From assembly GCA_947476735.1 (NCBI GenBank), contig CANJRZ010000005.1, positions 1 through 45,577 of the forward strand: DNA of 45,577 nt, written 5' to 3'. Shown piece after piece: positions 6,977 through 14,398 of the stretch. The position numbers and the translations under genes were made by a program. This DNA is from Sphingomonadaceae bacterium. GTDB lineage: Bacteria > Pseudomonadota > Alphaproteobacteria > Sphingomonadales > Sphingomonadaceae. The notes below the pieces were generated by a model. It was not told the origin of the DNA. It saw nothing but the letters and a program-made list of their open reading frames with translations, and made no database searches. Position 1 is the stretch's first letter, and each line of letters starts with the position of its first letter.

Positions 6977-7417
6977 TTAGGGCCGTCGAACCATTACAAG
7001 GATTGGCCCGATCATTCCAAGGCCAATCACAAGCACACCAAAGCCTACATGCCTGTCGTAATCGCCGAACAGCCTCCAACCGAATTGATAGCTGGTTCCT
7101 GTCGTTGCGAAGGCAGCAAGCCAAATCCCTGCTAAAACTCTCTGACGAAACGTCGGCGGGTGGGAAACCCAATCATCCTCCTGCAACGTCGACATATGGT
7201 CCCGCATCCACTGCCGCTTTAATTTGGCAGACTCGCTGTCCTTCGAGCGAATGTCAGCATCATCAGCCCAATGACTGAGTTCCTGCCATGCGGCCTTCTC
7301 CCGAGGCTTGAGAAGCGACGGGTCCGGTATCGCCGCGTCGAGTTCTTCGGCCGTTATGTCGCCCCCGTCGGCGACCCGCTCTAGTGCGTCAAGAAGGAAC
7401 GTATGGGTTGAGGCCAT
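6977..7417 (-). CDS. Protein with C-terminal membrane hairpin, unknown
   Basis: About 146 aa from the ATG at 7417; a GTG at 7468 would extend it into the adjacent repeat. The N-terminal two thirds are soluble and charged (ERVADGGDITAEELDAAI...). The last 50 residues contain two hydrophobic segments, suggesting a membrane-tethered cytoplasmic domain. No family recognised. It is the first gene of the right array, pointing back towards the recombinase, with the IS-split repeat just past its stop. Confidence 0.5.
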   Translation of the reverse strand: MASTHTFLLDALERVADGGDITAEELDAAIPDPSLLKPREKAAWQELSHWADDADIRSKDSESAKLKRQWMRDHMSTLQEDDWVSHPPTFRQRVLAGIWLAAFATTGTSYQFGWRLFGDYDRHVGFGVLVIGLGMIGPILVMVRRP

Positions 7418-7454
7418 CTCGGCTTTATGCGCCGCAAACAATGCCCGGGAAAGG

Positions 7455-7500
7455 GTTGCTGTCGGCACAGCCGATGAGGGTGGTTTTCAGACCTTCGACA
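7455..7500 (+). repeat. Cassette repeat, right array copy 2
   Basis: CTGTCGGCACAGCCGATGAG then GGTGGTTTTCAGACCTT. The hairpin centre CGGC/GCCG is clear and the outer end is diverged. Confidence 0.5.
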
Positions 7501-7518
7501 ACGCACTAGTTTGCCATC

Positions 7519-7914
7519 ATGCGAGAGCCCGATTTCGATATTGACGGTTGGTGCTTGGATGACGGGGAAGATTACCATCGAGCGGCGCCGAACACCTTCT
7601 GGATACCCGAGCGACAGCATCGCGAAACCCTGCAACCAGGCGATTTTGCTAAGTTGATATTTCGTATCAGCGTTGACGATCCGGAGGCGCCCGTCGCCGT
7701 GGAACGCATGTGGGTGCTGGTTCGCGAGCGAATCCCCGGAGGCTACCTCGGCATCTTGGACAACGATCCTGATGCATTGTCAGAAAATGAGGAGTTCTGG
7801 AGCGGCATCGAACTTCCGTTTGCGCCGCATCACGTCATCAACATCGATGAGCGCGACGAGAAATCTATCGCTCTCGCGGCTCAAGAGCCCAAGAGGCGCT
7901 GGCTGCAATCGTGA
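7519..7914 (+). CDS. DUF2314/Imm33-like protein
   Basis: A 131-aa soluble protein. The patterns GDFAKLIF, VERMWVLV and YLGILDNDP, followed by a beta-strand ending in HHVINID, fit the DUF2314 family and related Imm33-like immunity proteins found near polymorphic toxins. No toxin is encoded nearby. The acidic N-terminus (DFDIDGWCLDDGEDYH) carries no signal. It is a single-gene unit between repeats. The family call is from motif memory. Confidence 0.6.
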   Translation: MREPDFDIDGWCLDDGEDYHRAAPNTFWIPERQHRETLQPGDFAKLIFRISVDDPEAPVAVERMWVLVRERIPGGYLGILDNDPDALSENEEFWSGIELPFAPHHVINIDERDEKSIALAAQEPKRRWLQS

Positions 7915-7920
7915 ACGGAC

Positions 7921-7976
7921 GAAGTCTGCTTTGGGTCGATGTCCGCACAGCGGTTCAGGGTGGCAAGCGGACATTG
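7921..7976 (+). repeat. Cassette repeat, right array copy 3
   Basis: Full copy: GTCTGCTTTGGGTCGATGTC, CCGC/GCGG centre, then CAGGGTGGCAAGCGGACATT. Confidence 0.65.
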
Positions 7977-8005
7977 CGGCCGTATATTCGTTCCGGGAGA
8001 AACAC

Positions 8006-8383
8006 ATGCGACCAAAGTCAATTGCGGCATTTGAATACCTAGAGGTATCCAAGATTGTGCTCGGGTTCGCCTTCACTCTCGCAAGTGAGTTTTTCTGGAG
8101 CATTCTTTCCTACGGTTTGATGCTGTGGGTCGTGCTTCTGATTTCGAGAAGGAGGAGCGCGACAGCCCGATGGATTTACGTCGCGATGTTTGTTTTTGGG
8201 ACGGCTACCATCGCATTGCTCTTGGTCGCACGGCCTGCTGAGCTTATGGCTCTCACAACCGCCCAGATCGTCATGATGGCCTTCAATTGCGCCACCTCCT
8301 TTGTTGCGTTGTGGCTGCTACTCTCGCCGTCGGCCTCTAGGTGGTTGGCTTCGCCCGAACGTGAAGCCGGAATGTCAGCTTAG
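8006..8383 (+). CDS. Four-helix membrane protein, unknown
   Basis: A 125-aa protein starting at ATG 8006 with GGGAGA six bases upstream. Four hydrophobic helices and a basic loop (SRRRSATARW) resemble a common family of small alphaproteobacterial inner-membrane proteins without known function. The stop codon TAG lies inside the next repeat, so the repeat supplies the last codons (MSA-stop). Larger in-frame extensions upstream overlap the previous gene and are not used. Confidence 0.6.
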   Translation: MRPKSIAAFEYLEVSKIVLGFAFTLASEFFWSILSYGLMLWVVLLISRRRSATARWIYVAMFVFGTATIALLLVARPAELMALTTAQIVMMAFNCATSFVALWLLLSPSASRWLASPEREAGMSA

Positions 8384-8425
8384 GGTCGCGACCCGCACAG
8401 CAATGATGGTGGGAAGCGGACCTTC
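8371..8425 (+). repeat. Cassette repeat, right array copy 4
   Basis: AATGTCAGCTTAGGGTCGCG at one end and GGTGGGAAGCGGACCTTC at the other. It overlaps the 3' end of the upstream gene. Confidence 0.6.
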
Positions 8426-8678
8426 AACCCGTCTTGCGCCAGTGTCGAGCCATTAGCCATGACGCGACACCGAGCGCCATCGGGGTCCCGTAGATAAAGG
8501 CTGAAGCTACGATATATTCCGCCCATTCTTGCGGGGTCATATCGAGTGTCGGTAGCTCAGGGAGCAACGCGCCTAGAACACTAGGTTCGAAGTGCAAACC
8601 GAGCCTAACGATTTGCGCAAAGGCATATCCCCATAACGCCCACAGCAACAGCAGCACGCCTATCCCGAACCGACGCAT
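8424..8678 (-). CDS. Small two-helix membrane protein
   Basis: 84 aa from the ATG at 8678, preceded by GGGAGGCGGTCAG; a start at 8720 inside the repeat is possible but lacks such a site. Hydrophobic helices lie at about residues 6-24 and 58-76, joined by a polar periplasmic-type loop with several prolines. No family recognised. Confidence 0.5.
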   Translation of the reverse strand: MRRFGIGVLLLLWALWGYAFAQIVRLGLHFEPSVLGALLPELPTLDMTPQEWAEYIVASAFIYGTPMALGVASWLMARHWRKTG

Positions 8679-8717
8679 CTGACCGCCTCCCAGCCTTGCT
8701 ACCAAATAGCATAACCT

Positions 8718-8736
8718 CATTGGCCCGCTAAGGGTC
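8718..8736 (+). repeat. Cassette repeat, right array copy 5 (partial)
   Basis: Only CATTGGCCCGCTAAGGGTCG, the first part of the family, remains between two minus-strand genes. Confidence 0.4.
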
Positions 8737-8737
8737 G

Positions 8738-9016
8738 CTAGTCGCCCTCTAGCCCGAGCAAGCGCCTAGCCTCGCCCTCAGCATCCTCGACAGTGCCATA
8801 GATGCCGGGCAGCGGGTCGACACCATCATAGAGCCGAGGATCATAGTCCTCGGTCCATCGACGATCCTCTACCGGTTCCGCGCGAAAAGCGCGCTGGGTT
8901 TCCGGCGGCCAGCGCCAATGCTGGTACAGGCAGAACAGGCCATCAGCACGCGCAACTATCGCGACGCGACCATAGAGGTCGGGTGATAGCAGTACCTTTT
9001 CCTCGCGAACGTCCAT
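8738..9016 (-). CDS. Small soluble protein, unknown
   Basis: A 92-aa protein with LYGRVAIVARADGLFCLYQHWRWPP near the N-terminus and an acidic C-terminus (GTVEDAEGEARRLLG). No signal or membrane segment. The pattern recalls small orphan proteins found in sphingomonad accessory regions but no function is known to me. The ATG at 9016 lacks a good ribosome-binding site, so the true start is uncertain. Confidence 0.5.
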   Translation of the reverse strand: MDVREEKVLLSPDLYGRVAIVARADGLFCLYQHWRWPPETQRAFRAEPVEDRRWTEDYDPRLYDGVDPLPGIYGTVEDAEGEARRLLGLEGD

Positions 9017-9041
9017 TGAAAGGAGGCTCGCACAACACGCT

Positions 9042-9071
9042 GAATGTCCGCAAGGGGTCGTTGGCGGTCAT
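9042..9071 (+). repeat. Cassette repeat, right array copy 6 (short palindrome)
   Basis: AATGTCCGC...GCGGTCATT, a 30-bp near-palindrome without the variable centre. The stop codon of the next minus-strand gene lies in it. Confidence 0.55.
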
Positions 9072-9397
9072 TTTCGTGGTGCAGGCCCACCGCCGAAAAC
9101 TGCTGAATGCCAGAACATGCTCGGGTTGCGAAACCACTCGCGGTTGGCGTCCGTTTCAAACTTCGCCAGTTGGCGCATGTCGACACGATAGCGCCAACCT
9201 AATGCCAGCAGTTGCCACAAATCGTCCTTACCGGGTCTGCGCTTCAGCCGAACGACTAACCCGCGACGGCCCTCACCTGCCACACTCGAAACGCAAGGAA
9301 TGCGTTGCAGCCACTCGAAAAATGCCCGCTCATCGGCGGCATGATAGAACGTGACCCCGGTGTCCATGTGTTCGAGGGTGAGCAGAGGCACGGCCAT
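9068..9397 (-). CDS. Small soluble protein, unknown
   Basis: 109 aa from the ATG at 9397 (MAVPLLTLEHMDTG...); longer in-frame versions would run through a repeat and look artificial. Tryptophan-rich, with FFEWLQRIPCVSSV and a basic region KRRPGKDD. No signal peptide. Its TGA stop is contributed by the short palindromic repeat beyond it. No family recognised. Confidence 0.5.
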   Translation of the reverse strand: MAVPLLTLEHMDTGVTFYHAADERAFFEWLQRIPCVSSVAGEGRRGLVVRLKRRPGKDDLWQLLALGWRYRVDMRQLAKFETDANREWFRNPSMFWHSAVFGGGPAPRK

Positions 9398-9422
9398 GTT
9401 AGATGGAATAGCGTGCGCTTGC

Positions 9423-9478
9423 CTATGACCGCAATGGGTCGATTGCCGCATGACCGATGAGGGTGGAAAGCGGACGAT
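9423..9478 (+). repeat. Cassette repeat, right array copy 7
   Basis: One of the best copies: ATGACCGCAATGGGTCG, a short variable centre, then GAGGGTGGAAAGCGGACGAT. Confidence 0.7.
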
Positions 9479-9726
9479 CAGGGAACCTCGATTTCCTGCT
9501 CCGTGCCGGGCGGCAATTCGGCAAGATGAAGGGTCCAACCATCTGCCCCCCTCCTTAGCTCGATGTCGAATGTGGGACCTTTGCCGCCGCTATTCATATA
9601 CCAGCAGCGCACGCTGTCTCCATCGACTGCCAAGAACTGCATGAAGTTCATATCGACGTAGGAGCCAATGCGTTCAGCAATCGCCTCCGCAATTTCCAGC
9701 GCGCCGATGCGATCAAAACTTGGCAT
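9478..9726 (-). CDS. Small soluble protein, unknown
   Basis: An 82-aa protein with a helical first half (IGALEIAEAIAERIGSYVD) and a beta-rich second half (FLAVDGDSVRCWYMN, FDIELRRGADGWTLHL). No signal or membrane segment. The TGA stop sits at the edge of the repeat. Function not recognised. Confidence 0.5.
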   Translation of the reverse strand: MPSFDRIGALEIAEAIAERIGSYVDMNFMQFLAVDGDSVRCWYMNSGGKGPTFDIELRRGADGWTLHLAELPPGTEQEIEVP

Positions 9727-9737
9727 ACTGCTGGCAT

Positions 9738-9784
9738 CTCACAGCACCGGGTTTACCGCAACGGGTGGAAGGCGGACGTGATCG
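9738..9784 (+). repeat. Cassette repeat, right array copy 8
   Basis: GCACCGGGTTTACCGCAAC then GGGTGGAAGGCGGACGTGAT; the outer half is conserved. Confidence 0.55.
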
Positions 9785-9793
9785 GTTCTAAGA

Positions 9794-10360
9794 CTAATGC
9801 TCTCGACCAGCAATCTCGCGCACGGCGTTTAAGTGTGCCACCGGCACCTTGATGATCTCATAGTCCCCACGCTTCGCGTGTAATCGGATAGTGAGCATGC
9901 CGTTCTCGGCGCGTTTTTTCACTGTACGCCGAGGAAGCTCAATGACGAACCGTTCGTGGTACGCGCAATGGTCCGGGCAGGGAACGAAGTCGTCGCTAGG
10001 CGCGCATGAACCATCGCCGCAAGGCAACATGCCGGTGTCGATGATCTTCAAGTTCGCCTGCTGACCACTGGCGAAATATGCGTGATCGTAATGGCGTGGT
10101 TGCGTGCCAGCATAAGCAATATTGCCGACCAGCCGCACATCAACGGTTGGGGTCGCGGAGCGCCTGCCGCTAACATTGGCGTAGTTTCTTTCGCGAAGCG
10201 CGATTGGTGGAGCCACGGCTTCAAAGAGAAGCTGGGCTTCATCATACGACTGCATCCAGACCGTCACGCCGTTGGCTGCGATGAACGGTCCCCTCAGTGC
10301 GGGTGGTGCAGCAACGGTGACAGTGACGAACAACGTGCCGATGGCGAGAAGCTTGGACAT
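9794..10360 (-). CDS. Exported cysteine-containing protein, unknown
   Basis: A 188-aa protein with an N-terminal signal peptide (MSKLLAIGTLFVTVTVAAP). The central part has four closely spaced cysteines (PCGDGSC, PCPDHC), suggesting disulfides or metal binding in the periplasm. The C-terminal part is basic and beta-rich. No family recognised. It is a single-gene unit between repeats. Confidence 0.6.
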   Translation of the reverse strand: MSKLLAIGTLFVTVTVAAPPALRGPFIAANGVTVWMQSYDEAQLLFEAVAPPIALRERNYANVSGRRSATPTVDVRLVGNIAYAGTQPRHYDHAYFASGQQANLKIIDTGMLPCGDGSCAPSDDFVPCPDHCAYHERFVIELPRRTVKKRAENGMLTIRLHAKRGDYEIIKVPVAHLNAVREIAGREH

Positions 10361-10382
10361 GTGGGCTATTTAGGTTGCCTTT

Positions 10383-10440
10383 CCAATGACCGCTATGGGG
10401 CGCTGTCGGCCCAGCCGTTGAGGGTGGATAACGGACGATA
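10383..10440 (+). repeat. Cassette repeat, right array copy 9
   Basis: Full copy: ATGACCGCTATGGGGCG, hairpin centre TCGGC/GCCG, then TGAGGGTGGATAACGGACGA. Confidence 0.7.
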
Positions 10441-10459
10441 TCTGCTATTAAGTTCGGAC

Positions 10460-10909
10460 ATGAACGGTGCACAGAGACTGTGGGGAAGATCAGCGTTGCT
10501 CGCGGCTGTTCTGTGCCTAATCGGGCTCGTCATTTGGATGAACTCGCGAGCGCGGCCCGTTGGGCCTGACTGCCCTAGCGCCCTTGCAGGATGGGACTCT
10601 CCACAAACGGGGCGAACCGACCGATGGCTGAAATATTGGATCGATGTGCGTGGAAAGGCTAGTTTTGCGGGCGGAAAGCGTATGAACATCAGGGAGCTGC
10701 GGGACTATTTACGATTGGTGGATACGCTGAACCCTAGGCCCTACCTATTGTTCGATCCAACTCGCGCCGCCGACTGCGGGGTGGCGACACAAGTTCGTGA
10801 CCTCATCGCCTCCAACTTCTCTTGCGCTGAGGCAAGCTGCTGGCAGGGCAGCCACCCCGACTTCGAGGTCACCGAGATACCCGAGGGGAAAACGCCGCCT
10901 CCTTGGTGA
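10460..10909 (+). CDS. Membrane-anchored periplasmic protein, unknown
   Basis: 149 aa from the ATG at 10460. One N-terminal transmembrane helix (about residues 9-27) is followed by a periplasmic domain with several cysteines (DCPSA, ADCGV, FSCAEASC). The motif RELRDYLRLVDTLNPRPYLLFDP has the look of a small alpha/beta fold, but no family is recognised. The stop TGA is within the next repeat. Confidence 0.55.
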   Translation: MNGAQRLWGRSALLAAVLCLIGLVIWMNSRARPVGPDCPSALAGWDSPQTGRTDRWLKYWIDVRGKASFAGGKRMNIRELRDYLRLVDTLNPRPYLLFDPTRAADCGVATQVRDLIASNFSCAEASCWQGSHPDFEVTEIPEGKTPPPW

Positions 10910-10962
10910 CTAACGCGATGGCTGGTTGCCACCCGTCCGCTCAGGGTGCGAAGCGGACGAAG
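10905..10962 (+). repeat. Cassette repeat, right array copy 10
   Basis: ACGCGATGGCTGGTTGCCAC, variable centre, then CAGGGTGCGAAGCGGACGAA. It overlaps the 3' end of the upstream gene. Confidence 0.5.
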
Positions 10963-10965
10963 CAA

Positions 10966-11157
10966 CTAGATACCCGATCTGGTGATTCCGAACGACAATA
11001 CCGCTAGTGCGAGCGTCGACAGCACACCAGCAAGTGCAAATAAGCCCCAGACCCCGCTCGCGGGCTTTGGGCTCCGGAAGTCGGCAACGATCTTGAGCGT
11101 GCAATATATAGCATTCCAGACGAGCAACGCGAGTGTGACCACTAGCCAGAAAATCAT
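10966..11157 (-). CDS. Small two-helix membrane protein
   Basis: 63 aa from the ATG at 11157, which overlaps the stop of the upstream lipoprotein gene as ATGA; this coupling decides the start over an ATG at 11187. Two transmembrane helices (about residues 1-20 and 37-57) are joined by a basic loop. It probably works with the lipoprotein. Function unknown. Confidence 0.55.
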   Translation of the reverse strand: MIFWLVVTLALLVWNAIYCTLKIVADFRSPKPASGVWGLFALAGVLSTLALAVLSFGITRSGI

Positions 11158-11765
11158 GGCAAATCCCGATGAGGCCCGGTCCTGCACGCGCGAGCAATGC
11201 CGGGAGCATCTTGGCGCACGATAAAGCAGTGGATGCGGATAATCCGCGATGAAGGTTTGAAGTCGAAAAATCTGTAGCCTGCTATCTCGTGCCGATACGT
11301 AAATACGTCAACGAGCCATGATCCGGATTTAATGTAGGACTGCACCTCGCCGGCTGTATCTAGAACGTCCCCCTTATCTCCCTGGTAAAAGCACGATTCG
11401 TTCATGCATCCGCTCACCCAATGGCCCCATTCGCTACGCTTCGCCTTGGTCACGGTGACGCTCTTGATATACGGGTCGAACTGACCGGATGACGTCACCT
11501 CAGCGCAGAATGGGGCGGTGGCCTCTAAAGAGAATGGGCAGGGTTTAGCTCCCGGGAACATCAAGATCGACGCGAGATAACGTCGGCCCGTAAGCTTGTT
11601 GGCTACCTCGATGTCGGATTTGGTCACCGTCTTCCAAACTGGTTCGCCTTTTTCAGCTTGTGAACGCGGCAGGTCCGGCGCCTTTTTTGTCGGCTCTGGC
11701 GAACAACTGGACAAGGCGGCGAGCATCAATCCCCCTATCCGAGCAAGTTGTACGAGACGCCTCAT
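11154..11765 (-). CDS. Putative lipoprotein, unknown
   Basis: A 203-aa protein with a signal peptide ending in the lipobox ALSSC, so probably lipidated. The mature part has paired cysteines (PCPFSLEATAPFC and GCMNESC) that may form disulfides. It is translationally coupled (ATGA) to a small membrane protein, making this the only two-gene unit in the arrays. The final 30 residues look poorly conserved in character. No family recognised. Confidence 0.6.
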   Translation of the reverse strand: MRRLVQLARIGGLMLAALSSCSPEPTKKAPDLPRSQAEKGEPVWKTVTKSDIEVANKLTGRRYLASILMFPGAKPCPFSLEATAPFCAEVTSSGQFDPYIKSVTVTKAKRSEWGHWVSGCMNESCFYQGDKGDVLDTAGEVQSYIKSGSWLVDVFTYRHEIAGYRFFDFKPSSRIIRIHCFIVRQDAPGIARACRTGPHRDLP

Positions 11766-11789
11766 TCTTTTGTCTTATCCAACGTTTAT

Positions 11790-11822
11790 GATGACCGCTA
11801 TGGGTCGGAAGCGGTCATTCAG
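11790..11822 (+). repeat. Cassette repeat, right array copy 11 (short palindrome)
   Basis: ATGACCGCTATGGGTCGG then AAGCGGTCATTCAG, a clean inverted ATGACCGC/GCGGTCAT. It is the last copy; none is seen in the glycan cluster. Confidence 0.65.
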
Positions 11823-12132
11823 GTAGAGCGCTCTAGACGTCCACTTTCGGTGCGGCTGGTGGCGGAGGCGAACGACCGGGTCTAGGCGCGAGGCCGCCAT
11901 CTGTTTCCCCCGTGGTACCGGCGAGCTGTCTCGGGGACGTGCCGCGCTCTCCAGTTTTTGCAGATTAGGCGTCTCAAAACATCAATCTGCAATTCTGAGA
12001 ATTTTCGACCGGATGCGGTCCGCAGCTAACAACTTACAACCCCCGACCCACCCCCCCTCGATGTTCGCAGGAAGCCGCGCAGATATCGCGACCCGGGATG
12101 CGGGTTTCGGGACACATCGCCGTCAAGGGGGC
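11823..12132. other. Boundary region between array and glycan cluster
   Basis: About 310 bp with no convincing gene. It marks the change from the small-gene array to GC-rich glycan genes. An open frame beginning at 12013 continues into the next gene, but its first 40 residues look non-coding. Confidence 0.4.
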
Positions 12133-13251
12133 ATGCAGGTTGGATTCTTGATTGCCGGCAACGACGCCCACCACGTTGCCCATATGCTCCCTGTGGCCGA
12201 GGCGCTTGCCCGGACCCAACCCCAATGGGCCGTGCACATTCTTACCACGGGCAAAGCTGCGGCGGATCAAGTCGATCGCTGCTCCCAAGGCAAGGGCGCG
12301 CATCCAACCCATCTCCGCCTGATCGCCAACCGACGGGGTCGGGCGTCCGCGGTCGACCCGCGGGCTGTGTTGCTCGAGACCGATGTGCTGCCGTGGTTGG
12401 ACGGTCTCGTGGTGTCGCGCCCCGAAGCCGCATCATCCCGCACCGGTCCATCTGCTCGCAAGACCATCTATCTCTGCCCGGGCGCCAATGATCGTGCGCA
12501 GATGAAAGCGGATTGCGCAGCCTTCGATCACATGCTGGTTGCGGGAGAGAAAAGCAGGTTCAGGCTTGCTTCCGAGGGCCGGATAGACTCCGATCGGATT
12601 TCGGTCGTGGGTTGCCCGCTGTTCGATACGCCTGGGCTGCCCGAGGGTTCGGCTCCCGCGGCGGACGGGCGGAAGATAGTCCTTTACAGCCCGCATCACT
12701 CCCCCGACATGTCGTCCTGGCATCGCTGGGGGCGCAATATTCTCGACTGGTTTGTCGAACATGACGACCATCGGCTCATCTTCGCGCCGCATCCCCGATT
12801 GTTCGAACATCGGCTCGTCAGGGCAAAGGACCGGTTGCTACCGATCCATGTTCGAGGCCTGGAGCAACGCTATCTGCAAGCGCCTAATATCCATGTCGAT
12901 CTCGATGGCAGCGCTTCGAAAGCGCGCGCCTATGGCGATATGGCGGACCTCTATCTGGGCGATTTCGGCGGCCTATTATACGAGTTCATCGTCCGCCCGC
13001 GCCCCTGCGCCTTCCTCAATGCGCATCGCATCGGCACCGACATGATCGATCCGCGCTTCTCAGACTGGAAGGCGGGCCATGTCATCGACGACCCCGGCCT
13101 TTTTCGAAGCCAGTTGCACATCGCCGAGGAATGGCATGCCGACGTCTATCGGTCGGTACAGCAGGAGATGTTCGCGCACGGCATCTCGACGACCGACATC
13201 CCCGCCGCGCTGCGAGCGGCCAGCGCGATCGCCACGGTTATATCGGGCTAG
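12133..13251 (+). CDS. TagB/TagF-like glycerophosphotransferase paralog, degenerate motifs
   Basis: 372 aa from ATG 12133 (AAGGGGGC upstream). It is the first of three paralogs (see 23792-24991 and 36155-37411) sharing a GT-B type layout: N-terminal HHVAHMLPVAEAL, central YSPHHSPDMSSWHRWG, LIFAPHPRLFEH, PNIHVDL, and C-terminal ADLYLGDFGGLLYEF. The family resembles CDP-glycerol glycerophosphotransferases. In this copy the HGAGDRA motif of its paralogs is PGANDRA, losing the likely catalytic histidine, and the serine pair of GDVSSQ is replaced by glycines. It may be inactive or have a changed donor. Its 3' end overlaps the convergent gene by 14 bp. Confidence 0.7.
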   Translation: MQVGFLIAGNDAHHVAHMLPVAEALARTQPQWAVHILTTGKAAADQVDRCSQGKGAHPTHLRLIANRRGRASAVDPRAVLLETDVLPWLDGLVVSRPEAASSRTGPSARKTIYLCPGANDRAQMKADCAAFDHMLVAGEKSRFRLASEGRIDSDRISVVGCPLFDTPGLPEGSAPAADGRKIVLYSPHHSPDMSSWHRWGRNILDWFVEHDDHRLIFAPHPRLFEHRLVRAKDRLLPIHVRGLEQRYLQAPNIHVDLDGSASKARAYGDMADLYLGDFGGLLYEFIVRPRPCAFLNAHRIGTDMIDPRFSDWKAGHVIDDPGLFRSQLHIAEEWHADVYRSVQQEMFAHGISTTDIPAALRAASAIATVISG

Positions 13252-14398
13252 CGCACTTCCGCTGGTGGCGCGCGCCGACGAGTTCATCGAACAGATCGAG
13301 ATAGTCCTGTGCCACAGCGTCGGCGCGATGCCGATCGAGCAGCATGGTGGGATCGAGCTGCGCCGATCTGTCCTCTAGCATCGCTGACAGCGCCCCGCCG
13401 ATCGCTTCGGCCGTCGCCGGTACGACCCGTCCGAACGCGGGGTCGATCATGATCTCGGCCAGGGCAGGCGAGCAATCGGTCGTCACCACCGGCACACCCG
13501 CGCACAGCGCCTCGATCAGCACCGCCGGGTAGCCCTCGAACCGCGAGCTGAGAAGGAACAGGCTGGCTTGCCCGAGGAAGGGGCGGATGTCGGGGACATA
13601 GCCCTCGAAGCTGACCCGGTCGTTGAGGCCCAGGCGATCGACCATTTTCTCGAGGGCGATCCGTTCCTCGCCCTCGCCGAAGATCCGCAGGCGTACCGCC
13701 ATCGCCCGGTCGAGCCGGGCAAAGGCCTCGATCGCCAGCGCGAAATTCTTCTGTCGGACGAGCCGTCCCGCGCAGACGATCGTCCTCTCGCGCGGCGTCA
13801 GGCGACGACCCGACCATGACAGGCTGGGATCGATATTGGGTTCGTAGATCCGCCGCACCGATGGCGGACGCAGCACCGTCTGCGCCTCTTCGGCCAAAGC
13901 GGTCGACATGGCGACGAAGCTGTCGATCGATCCCGCGAACCGCCTTATCAGCGCCTCGAACAGCCCCTGAAAGAGGGAGAGGCGGCCGGGGCGCCGAAGC
14001 GGGTTGCTGAGCTTGCACACGGTGACCGGTCGATCGGCGCCCATCATCCGCGCCAGAGTGCCGATCACGGGTATGTGGAAATTGCCCGGCGCGAAGACGA
14101 TATCGGGCCGGAGCAGCGCGATGCAGTCGGCCAGCGCACTGCCCAGCGCGAGGCGCGACATCCAGCTGCGCGGTATCTCCGGCCACACACCGATGACGTC
14201 GATCATCGGATCCACCAGAGCCCGTGCGGGCCCTTGCGACACGCCGCACAGGATCGTCACCTTTCGGCCCGCTCGTGCCCATTGGTTGGCCAGCCGGATG
14301 GCGATCCGCTCGCTGCCGCCGGTCGAAAAGTCGTGCATGACGATGGCGATGTGCGCCGCCTGCAGGCCAAAGGGATAGCCGGGCTCCATCACCGTCAT
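13238..14398 (-). CDS. GT4-family glycosyltransferase
   Basis: A 386-aa GT-B fold enzyme. The N-terminal acceptor half starts HIAIVMHDFSTGGSER; the donor half has GRLVRQKNF and the EX7E motif in SRFEGYPAVLIEAL, typical of GT4 retaining enzymes using nucleotide sugars. It likely adds a sugar to a lipid-linked glycan at the cytoplasmic face of the inner membrane. It is the last gene of the nine-gene operon and its start overlaps the upstream stop (ATGA). Acceptor and donor are unknown. Confidence 0.88.
   Translation of the reverse strand: MTVMEPGYPFGLQAAHIAIVMHDFSTGGSERIAIRLANQWARAGRKVTILCGVSQGPARALVDPMIDVIGVWPEIPRSWMSRLALGSALADCIALLRPDIVFAPGNFHIPVIGTLARMMGADRPVTVCKLSNPLRRPGRLSLFQGLFEALIRRFAGSIDSFVAMSTALAEEAQTVLRPPSVRRIYEPNIDPSLSWSGRRLTPRERTIVCAGRLVRQKNFALAIEAFARLDRAMAVRLRIFGEGEERIALEKMVDRLGLNDRVSFEGYVPDIRPFLGQASLFLLSSRFEGYPAVLIEALCAGVPVVTTDCSPALAEIMIDPAFGRVVPATAEAIGGALSAMLEDRSAQLDPTMLLDRHRADAVAQDYLDLFDELVGARHQRKCASPI

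Noticed and set aside
859-11822. Classical chromosomal integron with attC sites
   Set aside because: The repeats lack the RYYYAAC/GTTRRRY core and the recombinase lacks a recognisable IntI-specific insertion; only the layout is integron-like.
859-11822. CRISPR array
   Set aside because: Repeats are degenerate, spaced by whole genes of varied length, and no cas gene is present.
12013-12132. Upstream extension of the first TagF-like gene
   Set aside because: The 40 extra residues are Pro/Arg-rich and absent from the paralogs; the ATG at 12133 has a good ribosome-binding site and aligns with the conserved N-terminus.
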